DNA from: Bacteriovoracaceae bacterium
GTDB lineage: Bacteria > Bdellovibrionota > Bacteriovoracia > Bacteriovoracales > Bacteriovoracaceae
Assembly (NCBI GenBank): GCA_023146355.1
Contig: JAGLCH010000289.1
Coordinates: 1 to 16,537, forward strand
Direction: 5' to 3'
Length of the DNA stretch: 16,537 bases
The notes beneath the pieces were generated by a model that was given only the letters and a program-made list of their open reading frames with translations, searched no databases and was not told the origin of the DNA. Below are positions 1-6,253 of this stretch, in pieces (position 1 is the first letter of the stretch; every line of letters begins with the position of its first letter). The translations under genes were made by a program, and so were the position numbers.

Positions 1-243
1 AATCATGAAAAGAAATTTGTTGTACAAGTTATTGATAATGGCAACGGAATCGAAGATACATCTAAGATTTTCCAAACATTTTATACAACCAAGGCAGTAG
101 GTAAGGGAACTGGCCTAGGTCTTGGTATTGTTGAGCAGATTATTTCTAATCTTGATGGCCTTATTAAGGTCGACTCTACTCTGGGTGAGGGAACAACCTT
201 TACCATCACTATTCCCAACTCTAAGATTCTGGTGAACCCATGA
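1..243 (+). CDS. Sensor histidine kinase, C-terminal end of ATPase domain (5' truncated)
   Basis: The reading frame is open from the first base and encodes the last 80 residues of a histidine kinase, covering only the end of the HATPase_c domain. Visible motifs are the G1 box DNGNGI (residues 12-17 of the fragment), an F-box-like FQTFYTTK and the G2 box GKGTGLGLGI, followed by the usual closing strands (GTTFTITIP). The sensory and dimerisation domains lie outside the window, so the stimulus cannot be read. The stop TGA overlaps the ATG of the next gene (ATGA, 240-243), so kinase and receiver protein are probably translationally coupled and act as partners. The protein ends soon after the ATPase fold, with no receiver domain fused to it. 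Confidence 0.93.
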   Translation, partial: NHEKKFVVQVIDNGNGIEDTSKIFQTFYTTKAVGKGTGLGLGIVEQIISNLDGLIKVDSTLGEGTTFTITIPNSKILVNP

Positions 244-614
244 TGCAAAAAAGAAGAACAACTATACTTGTGATTGAAGATGAAGATATCGTTAGAGACA
301 CCATTGTTGCATTCCTAAAAGAATTTAAAATGGATGTCGTTCCCGCAGCAGATGGCCTGTTAGGTGTGCAAAAGGCCTCCCGTCAGGAATTTGATCTCAT
401 CATCACTGATGTAAACCTCCCTAAACTTCGAGGTGATCGTGTTGTAAAAGAGATCCGAAAAGATGAGACTAACGCCGACACTCCCATAATTATGCTCAGC
501 GCCTATTTAAATATGGAAATTATTACCAATGTTAAGGATATGATAAGTAAGGCACTGGTAAAGCCCATAGAAATGGATCAGCTTCTAAAGGAAGTTGAGG
601 AACTACTAAAGTAA
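240..614 (+). CDS. Stand-alone receiver-domain response regulator (CheY-like)
   Basis: This 124-residue protein is a single REC domain with no output domain. The acidic pair is E13-D14 (with D16), the phospho-acceptor is D57 in ITDVNLP, the switch residue is S87 in MLSAY, and the conserved lysine is K108 in VKPI. All phosphorylation residues are present. It overlaps the upstream kinase gene by four bases, so it is presumably phosphorylated by that kinase and works by protein-protein contact or as a phosphorelay step rather than by binding DNA. ATG ATG is repeated at the start; the first ATG (240) is used here, though 243 is equally possible. The output target is not visible in this window. 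Confidence 0.95.
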   Translation: MMQKRRTTILVIEDEDIVRDTIVAFLKEFKMDVVPAADGLLGVQKASRQEFDLIITDVNLPKLRGDRVVKEIRKDETNADTPIIMLSAYLNMEIITNVKDMISKALVKPIEMDQLLKEVEELLK

Positions 615-622
615 CTTTTAAG

Positions 623-651
623 TTACCAAAAAACATTCGTCATTCTATAAT
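623..651 (+). promoter_or_regulatory. Candidate sigma-70 promoter for the zinc-ribbon/barstar unit
   Basis: A perfect -10 TATAAT (646-651) lies 17 bases downstream of a -35-like TTACCA (623-628, 4 of 6 matches). It is placed correctly for the gene starting at 686, with an expected start of transcription near 658. The -35 overlaps the right arm of a dyad (GTAACTT-TT-AAGTTAC, 611-626), which could be an operator or a weak hairpin. Seen by eye only. Confidence 0.5.
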
Positions 652-685
652 TATATGGTCCTCAGCTAATTTAAGATGGGAGTAT

Positions 686-1165
686 ATGATGAGAAGCTGT
701 CTTAACTGCAATACTGAAATGGAAGACCCCCAAGGCCATACCGGCAACTACCAATGCTCAAACTGTAATGGTGTTTTTACACTTCAAATATCTACAGTAA
801 ATTGTGATCGCCTCTACCTTGGAATTGCTTTAATGATCACGATCACTTTTTTCCTTAAAAGTATTTTTGTCGCCATTCCATGGCCAATATCACTAATATT
901 ATTTTGTGGATTAGTGGCCGGTCTATCAGTCATGCAATCAAATGCAGAACTTTTCCCCTATCCCACTAAAAAGACTTCTAGAAAAAAATCTTTTTTGATT
1001 TTACTAGGCAATATGCTTGTTACTTTAGGGTTGCTTGCCACCGCACTTCTAACCAGTTTCCCATGGCCCCTTGTCTCCTCTATTGCTGCTGTGATAGTTG
1101 TAATTTCACTGATTTTTTATAAGGAACTGAGTACAAAAAATGATGAGACGAGACCTGGAGCTTGA
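686..1165 (+). CDS. Zinc-ribbon protein with four membrane spans, unknown function
   Basis: The 159-residue product begins with a short zinc ribbon: C5xxC8 and C24xxC27, a spacing typical of a four-cysteine metal knuckle. Four hydrophobic segments follow at about residues 43-63, 66-83, 102-124 and 127-145. The two hairpins look like an internal repeat, each turning at a PWP motif (65-67 and 126-128). The ATG at 686 (doubled, ATGATG) is preceded by GGAG. The first half resembles the many small bacterial proteins that pair a zinc ribbon with membrane helices, whose roles are mostly unknown. The 3' end overlaps the next gene by 26 bases, so the two are almost certainly co-expressed. I do not recognise a specific family. 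Confidence 0.8.
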   Translation: MMRSCLNCNTEMEDPQGHTGNYQCSNCNGVFTLQISTVNCDRLYLGIALMITITFFLKSIFVAIPWPISLILFCGLVAGLSVMQSNAELFPYPTKKTSRKKSFLILLGNMLVTLGLLATALLTSFPWPLVSSIAAVIVVISLIFYKELSTKNDETRPGA

Positions 1166-1418
1166 CGGCACCCGAATTTATACCGAAGAGAACTTTCACC
1201 AAGAGATCGCACTTCTCTTTGCCCTACCCAAGACCTATCCTCATGACATTAGTTCACTTGAAGAGTTTATGCATACATATGTAGATCCAAATTTTACACT
1301 AAACTGGACCAATCACCATTTCAGCAAAAAACAACTGGGCCATAATTTTGATCGTATTGTTTCTACTTTCGATGATTTTCACTCTGCCCATTCTGCATTT
1401 GAATTTTATTTAAATTAA
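1140..1418 (+). CDS. Barstar-family protein (RNase-inhibitor-like)
   Basis: The 92-residue protein has the size and plan of barstar: strand LELDGTRI, helix beginning NFHQEIALLFALP, the LP-x-x-Y turn, a second helix (SSLEEFMHTYV), strand FTLNW, a further helix (FDRIVSTFDDF) and a final strand. Barstar folds as a small alpha/beta sandwich that blocks barnase-type RNases. By hand alignment, the barnase-contacting positions are changed: Tyr29 to T32, Asp35 to S38, Trp38 to E41 and Asp39 to E42. Another partner, or another role, is therefore plausible. No ribonuclease gene is seen nearby. The start lies inside the preceding gene (26-base overlap) with a weak GAG upstream. The family call rests on pattern recognition; structure prediction or a profile search would settle it. 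Confidence 0.72.
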   Translation: MMRRDLELDGTRIYTEENFHQEIALLFALPKTYPHDISSLEEFMHTYVDPNFTLNWTNHHFSKKQLGHNFDRIVSTFDDFHSAHSAFEFYLN

Positions 1419-1433
1419 TTTCCCTTTCTTTTT

Positions 1434-1463
1434 TTTACACTTAGGCTATGCTTTAGATAAATT
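1434..1463 (+). promoter_or_regulatory. Weak candidate promoter upstream of the B12 riboswitch
   Basis: TTTACA (1434-1439, 5 of 6 to the -35 consensus) is followed after 18 bases by TAAATT (1458-1463, 4 of 6). It would start transcription just at the 5' edge of the riboswitch fold, which is where a promoter is required. No better hexamers are seen between the barstar stop (1418) and the riboswitch. Confidence 0.35.
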
Positions 1464-1471
1464 TAAAGTCT

Positions 1472-1555
1472 GTATCAAACTGAATTGAGTGAGATTCTCA
1501 AACAGCCCCGCTACGGTGTACTCCAAATGGAGACTAGTCCGACCATTCTTGATAC
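1472..1555 (+). promoter_or_regulatory. Cobalamin (B12) riboswitch
   Basis: The leader upstream of the BtuB-like gene contains the hallmark cobalamin-riboswitch core CAGCCCCGCTACGGTG (1503-1518), close to the family consensus GCYGNCCCCGCNACTGT. Before it is the GTGAGATTC segment matching GGTGNNAANNC. The outer stem is visible as GTATCAA (1472-1478) pairing with TTGATAC (1549-1555). TTGAG (1485-1489) pairs with CTCAA (1497-1501), and CTCC (1521-1524) pairs with GGAG (1529-1532). The ribosome binding site GAGGAA (1578-1583) lies 23 bases downstream. There is no clear intrinsic terminator between them, so control of translation start by sequestering the binding site is more likely than attenuation. 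B12 binding should reduce receptor synthesis. The exact subclass was not determined. Confidence 0.87.
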
Positions 1556-1590
1556 TTTTATCAATCATCTTAAGTACGAGGAAGAAAGAG

Positions 1591-3396
1591 ATGAAAAAAA
1601 ACCTATTGCTCACTGGTACCCTTTTAATCTCCAATCTTGTATTCGCTGAAACAATTATCGTTACTGCATCTCGAATCCCTGTTCCCCTTGAAAAAACATC
1701 AAGCTCTGTAACTGTCATTGGTAAGGATCAAATTGAAAACTCAAGTGCAACTGATCTTCCATCTTTATTAAAAAGAGTAAGTGGAGTATCTATCTCACAA
1801 ACAGGTGCACGCGGCTCTCAATCAAGTGTATTTCTCCGCGGCAGTAATTCATCTGATTACATTCTCATGATTGATGGGATTCAAATGAACGATCCCTCTC
1901 AAATAGGGAGAAGCGCTTCCCTTGAGCATATCTCCTTAGATGACATTGAAACAATTGAAGTGATGAAAGGCTCCCAGTCAGTTATCTACGGTTCTGATGC
2001 TGCGGGAGGAGTTATTGCGATCACCACAAAGTCTGCGAATAAGAAATCATTGGGGGGTGAATTTTCTGCCTCCGGAGGAACAGGCGAGCATTACAGTGGA
2101 AGAGTGGCCCTAGGCGGTACAATAAATAAAACAAAATATTCAGTGTCAACAACTGCGAGTGGTGAGAATGCTCAGTCATCTGCTAAAGGTGAAAATTTTG
2201 ATAACGATTCACAGAAGTACAAAAATTTAAATGCTTTGGTTGAAAGTGAGATTTTTCAAGATTTCACAATAAAAATGCAAGGTTCGGCCTACAGCAATGA
2301 TGTAGAGTTAGATGATGGGTCAAGTACAGATGATCGTGAGCGTACTCTTTTTAGCAAAGGGATTACCGCCGGGGCAGAGTTGAACTTTCTTTATCTCGAT
2401 GGCGACGCCGAAGTAAAACTTAGTGGAGATAAATCTCGCTTTGACAGAAGAGATACCGACGATTCAAACCCTGCTAGCTTCAGAGGAGAGACAGGCCACC
2501 TTGCTCTTCAAAATAATTTCTATTTTAGCGAGCAACACGCTGTTGCTGTTGGATTTGAATATGAGCGCGAAGAGGACCTAACAAGCTCTACAAAACTGTC
2601 AAAAAGTACACTATTTAGTAAAAGCGCATACACTCTTTATCAATTAAACAATGACTCCCTTTTTGCAACTGTGGGGATAAGAGTTGATCACCATTCGAGT
2701 TTCGGAAAAGCATACACCTATAAGATTGCCCCTGGTCATCTTATCAAATCAACTGGGACTAAACTTTTTGCCAACTATTCAACAAGCTTCAAAGCGCCGA
2801 GTCTCTACCACCTATATGAGTCAAAATCTGGAACAGGAAACGAAAACTTAAAACCAGAAAAAGGATACACCAGCGAACTTGGAGTTTCTCAATCATTTTT
2901 AAAGAGCAACACTGTAGAGCTTGTGGCCTATTACAATAAGTTGAGTGAAAGTATTATTTATGGTTCTAGCAGTTCATATGAAAATGGTGGAGTGCAAAAA
3001 ACGAAGGGAATTGAAGCAGAATACAGCTTTACGAGCAATAAGCTCAATGCCCTAATCAATTATGGACTCAATATCGCTCGAGACAACAAAGGGAATGCAC
3101 TACTTAAGCGACCAAAATATACCGGAAGCGGCGCCCTTACTTACCACCACTCCAAGATCATAAATCTAAGTCTCGACTTTAACTATAAGGGCGAGCGCAA
3201 AGATTATAAAAATACTACTGAAAGTTATAAATTAGGCGGATACACCCTTTTTGGAATCTCAGCTGATCACTCTCCCCACAAAGACTTAAAGCTGTGGGTC
3301 AAAGTTACAAACCTCTTTGATAAAGATTATGAGGATGTTAAAGGTTATACAAGCTATGGCAGAAGTGCCAAAGCTGGCGCTAAGTGGAGTTTTTAA
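1591..3396 (+). CDS. btuB: TonB-dependent outer-membrane cobalamin receptor (BtuB-like)
   Basis: The start at 1591 is chosen because GAGGAA precedes it by seven bases and because it gives a clean signal peptide (MKKNLLLTG...NLVFA, cleavage after A19). A longer frame from 1489 would run through the riboswitch. The 601-residue protein has a TonB box ETIIVTASR (20-28), a plug domain (about 35-148, with IEVMKGSQSVIYGSDAAGG at 122-140), then a 22-strand-type beta-barrel ending KWSF, the terminal Phe used by the outer-membrane assembly machinery. Length and organisation match BtuB, the vitamin B12 transporter (614 residues in E. coli). The cobalamin riboswitch directly upstream supports this substrate independently. 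A TonB-like gene abuts the stop codon. Transport of another corrinoid or a related metal chelate cannot be excluded. Confidence 0.93.
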   Translation: MKKNLLLTGTLLISNLVFAETIIVTASRIPVPLEKTSSSVTVIGKDQIENSSATDLPSLLKRVSGVSISQTGARGSQSSVFLRGSNSSDYILMIDGIQMNDPSQIGRSASLEHISLDDIETIEVMKGSQSVIYGSDAAGGVIAITTKSANKKSLGGEFSASGGTGEHYSGRVALGGTINKTKYSVSTTASGENAQSSAKGENFDNDSQKYKNLNALVESEIFQDFTIKMQGSAYSNDVELDDGSSTDDRERTLFSKGITAGAELNFLYLDGDAEVKLSGDKSRFDRRDTDDSNPASFRGETGHLALQNNFYFSEQHAVAVGFEYEREEDLTSSTKLSKSTLFSKSAYTLYQLNNDSLFATVGIRVDHHSSFGKAYTYKIAPGHLIKSTGTKLFANYSTSFKAPSLYHLYESKSGTGNENLKPEKGYTSELGVSQSFLKSNTVELVAYYNKLSESIIYGSSSSYENGGVQKTKGIEAEYSFTSNKLNALINYGLNIARDNKGNALLKRPKYTGSGALTYHHSKIINLSLDFNYKGERKDYKNTTESYKLGGYTLFGISADHSPHKDLKLWVKVTNLFDKDYEDVKGYTSYGRSAKAGAKWSF

Positions 3397-3927
3397 TTGA
3401 AGCAGTGGCTTATCTCACTCGTTATTATCGGGGGCGCCCATGGGGCAATCCTATTTTTCCAATCCTCATCATTATATGAGAGTGAAAATATTGTAGAGAT
3501 CGCCTACCACCACGGTGAAGAAGCAGGTGTGAAATACAGAGTCAGCCTGATCAGCAAAAGGCCGCAAAACAATACTAAAGACCTAAAAAAGAAAGTATTC
3601 AGCAAACAGGCCCAAAATAATTCCAATCCAAAAGAAATGCCCAGCGCATCAGGTGCAACGAGCATTCCAAAATTTCAAGGAAAATTTGCTCCCCCTTATC
3701 ACCCAGCGGCCAAAAGGAGAGGCGAACAAGGCGATGTCACCCTTCTCTTCACTGTTACCTCTACGGGAAAAGTTAAATCAGTCACCCTCATGGCAACTTC
3801 AGGCTCCCCAAGGTTAGATCGCTCTGCAATTAAGTATATTAAGCAGCTTATATTCGCCCCGGCCAAAGTAAGGGGCAGTGCAGTAGAAATGAAGCAAGAA
3901 CTTACAATTTCTTACCGCTTAAGGTAG
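3397..3927 (+). CDS. TonB-like energy-transducing protein, partner of the BtuB-like receptor
   Basis: The 176-residue product has an N-terminal membrane anchor (about 4-21), a polar periplasmic linker (25-95) and a TonB C-terminal domain (98-176). The domain begins PPYHPAAKRRGEQGDVTLLFTV, with the conserved SGSPRLDRSAIKYIKQLIFAPA block later. TonB domains transmit inner-membrane proton-motive force to receptor plugs by pairing with the TonB box. The linker lacks the long Pro-Glu/Pro-Lys repeats of classical TonB and is short, so reach across the periplasm may be limited. The start codon is TTG at 3397, directly after the receptor stop TAA, with GGAG (3386-3389) seven to eight bases upstream. 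This implies translational coupling and a dedicated role in B12 uptake. No exbB/exbD genes are nearby, so the motor must be encoded elsewhere. Confidence 0.88.
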   Translation: MKQWLISLVIIGGAHGAILFFQSSSLYESENIVEIAYHHGEEAGVKYRVSLISKRPQNNTKDLKKKVFSKQAQNNSNPKEMPSASGATSIPKFQGKFAPPYHPAAKRRGEQGDVTLLFTVTSTGKVKSVTLMATSGSPRLDRSAIKYIKQLIFAPAKVRGSAVEMKQELTISYRLR

Positions 3928-3963
3928 TCGCAAAAAACATATTAATATTAAACAGTTAGAAGC

Positions 3964-3997
3964 TTCTCCAAGATGTCAGAAATGGAGAATTTTGTTT
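3964..3997 (+). terminator. Possible rho-independent terminator after the btuB-tonB unit
   Basis: TTCTCCA (3964-3970) and TGGAGAA (3983-3989) form a perfect 7-bp stem with a 12-base loop, followed by TTTTGTTT. The stem is only moderately GC-rich and the loop is large, so it could instead be an operator for the downstream ABC operon. Confidence 0.45.
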
Positions 3998-4021
3998 ACA
4001 ATTCAGTGGAATTTTCATAAT
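3992..4021 (+). promoter_or_regulatory. Candidate promoter of the peptide ABC transporter operon
   Basis: TTGTTT (3992-3997) with CATAAT (4016-4021, 5 of 6) at an 18-base spacing, or TTTACA (3995-4000) with the overlapping TAATTT at 17 bases, lie 60-80 bases before the first permease gene. It overlaps the T-tract of the preceding hairpin. A second AT-rich -10-like TAATAT is at 4045-4050. Which is used cannot be decided by eye. Confidence 0.4.
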
Positions 4022-4077
4022 TTAGGAGTGATTTTATAACACCCTAATATACTCAAATTTATGTGTGAGGCAAGTTT

Positions 4078-5112
4078 ATGACCGCGTATTTCACCCGACG
4101 TTTACTACTCATGATTCCAACATTCCTTGGAATCACTCTTATGGTTTTTACCATTACACGCTTTGTGCCCGGTGGACCGATTGAGAGAATGATCACCCAA
4201 ATGCAGATGATGCAAGGGGATCAAATGGAAACCACTCGTGATGCCGATGAATCAGGATCTGGCGCCGCTCTTTCAGATGAGCAAAGAGCTGATCTTGAAG
4301 AGTACTATGGCTTTGATAAGCCCATCATTGTCAGCTATCTAACATGGCTTGGAAAAGTGGTACGACTTGACCTAGGTATGTCCACTCGCTTTAACGAGCC
4401 TGTGTGGGATCTGATCAAATCGAGGATTCCCATATCTCTAACCTATGGCCTTACCTCCATGCTCATTATCTATCTAGTCACCATCCCCTTGGGGATTTTT
4501 AAGGCCATCAAGCACAACTCGGCCTTTGACAACATCAGTTCAAGCATTATTTTTGTCACCTACGCCATTCCAGGATATATCATCGGACTTGGCGTTCTCG
4601 TGCTGTTTGCTTTTCATTGGGAAGTATTTCCTCTCGGAGGATTTATTTCAGAGGACTTTGATGACTTTAGCAGGCTTGAACAACTTAAAGATGTCATTTG
4701 GCACGGTGTTCTTCCAATGGTTGCCTACGTAGCGGGATCATTTGCTGGCGGAACCTTCCTCATGAAAAATGTTATGATGGACAATCTTGCTGCCGACTAC
4801 ATCCGGACAGCAATGGCAAAGGGACTTGATTTCAAAAAAGCGGTTGTAAGACATGCTCTCAGAAACAGTTTAGTTCCCATTGCAACAGGTATTGGCCACT
4901 CCATCTCAGTTATCTTAAGTGGATCTTTCCTTATTGAAACAATCTTTAACATCGATGGTATGGGCCTTCTTGGCTACGAGTCGATTCTTCAAAGAGACTA
5001 CCCTGTTGTTTTAGGAATCCTAGCAATCAGTTCAACACTGTTTTTGATTGGTAATATACTGTCAGACATTGCAGTAGCGCTTGTTGACCCACGTGTTCAA
5101 TTCGGTAAGTAA
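4078..5112 (+). CDS. yejB: Peptide ABC transporter permease, YejB type
   Basis: The 344-residue inner-membrane permease belongs to the DppB/OppB superfamily. Its details fit YejB best: the N-terminal TRRLLLMIPTFLGIT anchor, the PGGPI motif (31-35), a periplasmic insertion rich in Met and acidic residues (41-70), YGFDKPI, and the ending LLGYESILQRDYPV...LVDPRVQF. About six membrane spans are visible (roughly 9-29, 121-141, 153-177, 208-228, 268-288, 309-331). The EAA loop that docks on the ATPase is at 238-263 (AADYIRTAMAKGLDF...). GAGG (4067-4070) precedes the ATG by seven bases. It is the first gene of a five-gene operon. In enterobacteria YejABEF imports peptides including microcin C; the peptide class used here is not shown. 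Confidence 0.92.
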   Translation: MTAYFTRRLLLMIPTFLGITLMVFTITRFVPGGPIERMITQMQMMQGDQMETTRDADESGSGAALSDEQRADLEEYYGFDKPIIVSYLTWLGKVVRLDLGMSTRFNEPVWDLIKSRIPISLTYGLTSMLIIYLVTIPLGIFKAIKHNSAFDNISSSIIFVTYAIPGYIIGLGVLVLFAFHWEVFPLGGFISEDFDDFSRLEQLKDVIWHGVLPMVAYVAGSFAGGTFLMKNVMMDNLAADYIRTAMAKGLDFKKAVVRHALRNSLVPIATGIGHSISVILSGSFLIETIFNIDGMGLLGYESILQRDYPVVLGILAISSTLFLIGNILSDIAVALVDPRVQFGK

Positions 5113-5124
5113 GAAGGATATATA

Positions 5125-6192
5125 ATGAAGTTAAAAGAACGTATTAAATCCAAAATGAATCCGCTTACGCTTAAGCAGTTTAAAAGATTTAGATCGGTTA
5201 AGCGCGGATACTACTCGGCCATCATATTTGCACTCTTGCTTGTTTTTTGTGCAGTCGCAGAGTTATTTGTAAATAGTCGTGCCCTAATCGTTAAATATGA
5301 AGGGGAGTATCACTTCCCAACATACGGTCAAATGATCTCCGGAGCAGCTTTTGGGGAAGATTATCTGTACGAAGCAAACTACAGAGATCTACAGAAAAAA
5401 TTTGAAGAGGAAGGAGGGGATAATTTTGTTTTAATGCCAATCATTCCCTATAACGCTTACGAAAATGATTTAAAAGAGGGTATCTATCCACCAACTGCAC
5501 CAGATGCTAAGGCCGGACATTTCTGCGGAACAGATACTACAGGCCGAGATGTACTTGCTCGCGTGATCTACGGATTTCGCGTAGCGATTATTTTCTCGAT
5601 CTCACTTCTTATCGTAACCTATGTCGTCGGTATTTCGATTGGCTGTTCCATGGGTTATTTTGGAGGTAAGTTTGATCTCTTCTTCCAGAGGCTAATCGAA
5701 ATCTGGGCCAATATCCCATTCCTCTATATTGTTGTTATTATTTCTTCGATTATAAAGCCTAACCTACTCATCTTAATCGGTATTATGATTGCCTTCGGAT
5801 GGCATAGTACCACCTGGCAATTCCGAACTCAGACCTACAAAGAAAAGGCCAAGGAATATATTCAAGCAGCAAAATCACTTGGAGCATCTTCTCCAAGAAT
5901 TATCTTTAAACATATTATTCCAAATTCAATTTCTCTGATTGTAACCTTCGCACCATTTGCAGTTGCTAGTGGTATAAATAGTCTGACCTCCCTCGATTAC
6001 CTAGGATTCGGACTTCCTGCTCCGACGCCAAGTTGGGGAGAACTCCTCAAGATGGGTCAGGAAAATTTGGACTCTTACTGGATTATCGCAACAGTAATTT
6101 GTGCAATGATCTTAATCCTTACAACGGTAACCTTTATTGGTGAAGCAGTACGTGAGGCATTTGATCCAAAGAAGCACACAACTTACGAGTAA
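5125..6192 (+). CDS. yejE: Peptide ABC transporter permease, YejE type
   Basis: The 355-residue partner permease follows after 12 bases with AAGGA six bases before the ATG. An N-terminal span (about 29-49) is followed by a large periplasmic segment (50-148) containing the YejE-like stretches VKYEGEYHFP and GTDTTGRDVLARVIYG. Further spans lie near 151-175, 197-228, 268-284 and 318-340. The ATPase-coupling EAA loop is at about 243-268 (KEYIQAAKSLGASSPRIIFKH). The C-terminal block SLDYLGFGLPAPTPSWGELL and the ending IGEAVREAFDPKK are diagnostic of the DppC/OppC family and close to YejE. With the YejB-type protein it should form the heterodimeric membrane channel. Nothing looks truncated or missing. 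Confidence 0.93.
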   Translation: MKLKERIKSKMNPLTLKQFKRFRSVKRGYYSAIIFALLLVFCAVAELFVNSRALIVKYEGEYHFPTYGQMISGAAFGEDYLYEANYRDLQKKFEEEGGDNFVLMPIIPYNAYENDLKEGIYPPTAPDAKAGHFCGTDTTGRDVLARVIYGFRVAIIFSISLLIVTYVVGISIGCSMGYFGGKFDLFFQRLIEIWANIPFLYIVVIISSIIKPNLLILIGIMIAFGWHSTTWQFRTQTYKEKAKEYIQAAKSLGASSPRIIFKHIIPNSISLIVTFAPFAVASGINSLTSLDYLGFGLPAPTPSWGELLKMGQENLDSYWIIATVICAMILILTTVTFIGEAVREAFDPKKHTTYE

Positions 6193-6253
6193 AAACAGAA
6201 ATAGATATATAACAAACCCTAAATAACCAGGAACCAAAAGCAAGGAACCTAAT

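Noticed and set aside
1140..1418. A complete barnase-barstar toxin-antitoxin pair
   Set aside because: No barnase-type RNase is encoded on either side; the neighbour is a zinc-ribbon membrane protein without RNase motifs.
1489..1590. Upstream extension of the btuB reading frame
   Set aside because: It would translate the riboswitch and put 34 residues before a perfect signal peptide; the ATG at 1591 has a good ribosome binding site.
1446..1718. Minus-strand open frame across the B12 leader and btuB start
   Set aside because: It is antisense to the riboswitch and signal-peptide region, has no recognisable protein features and no ribosome binding site.
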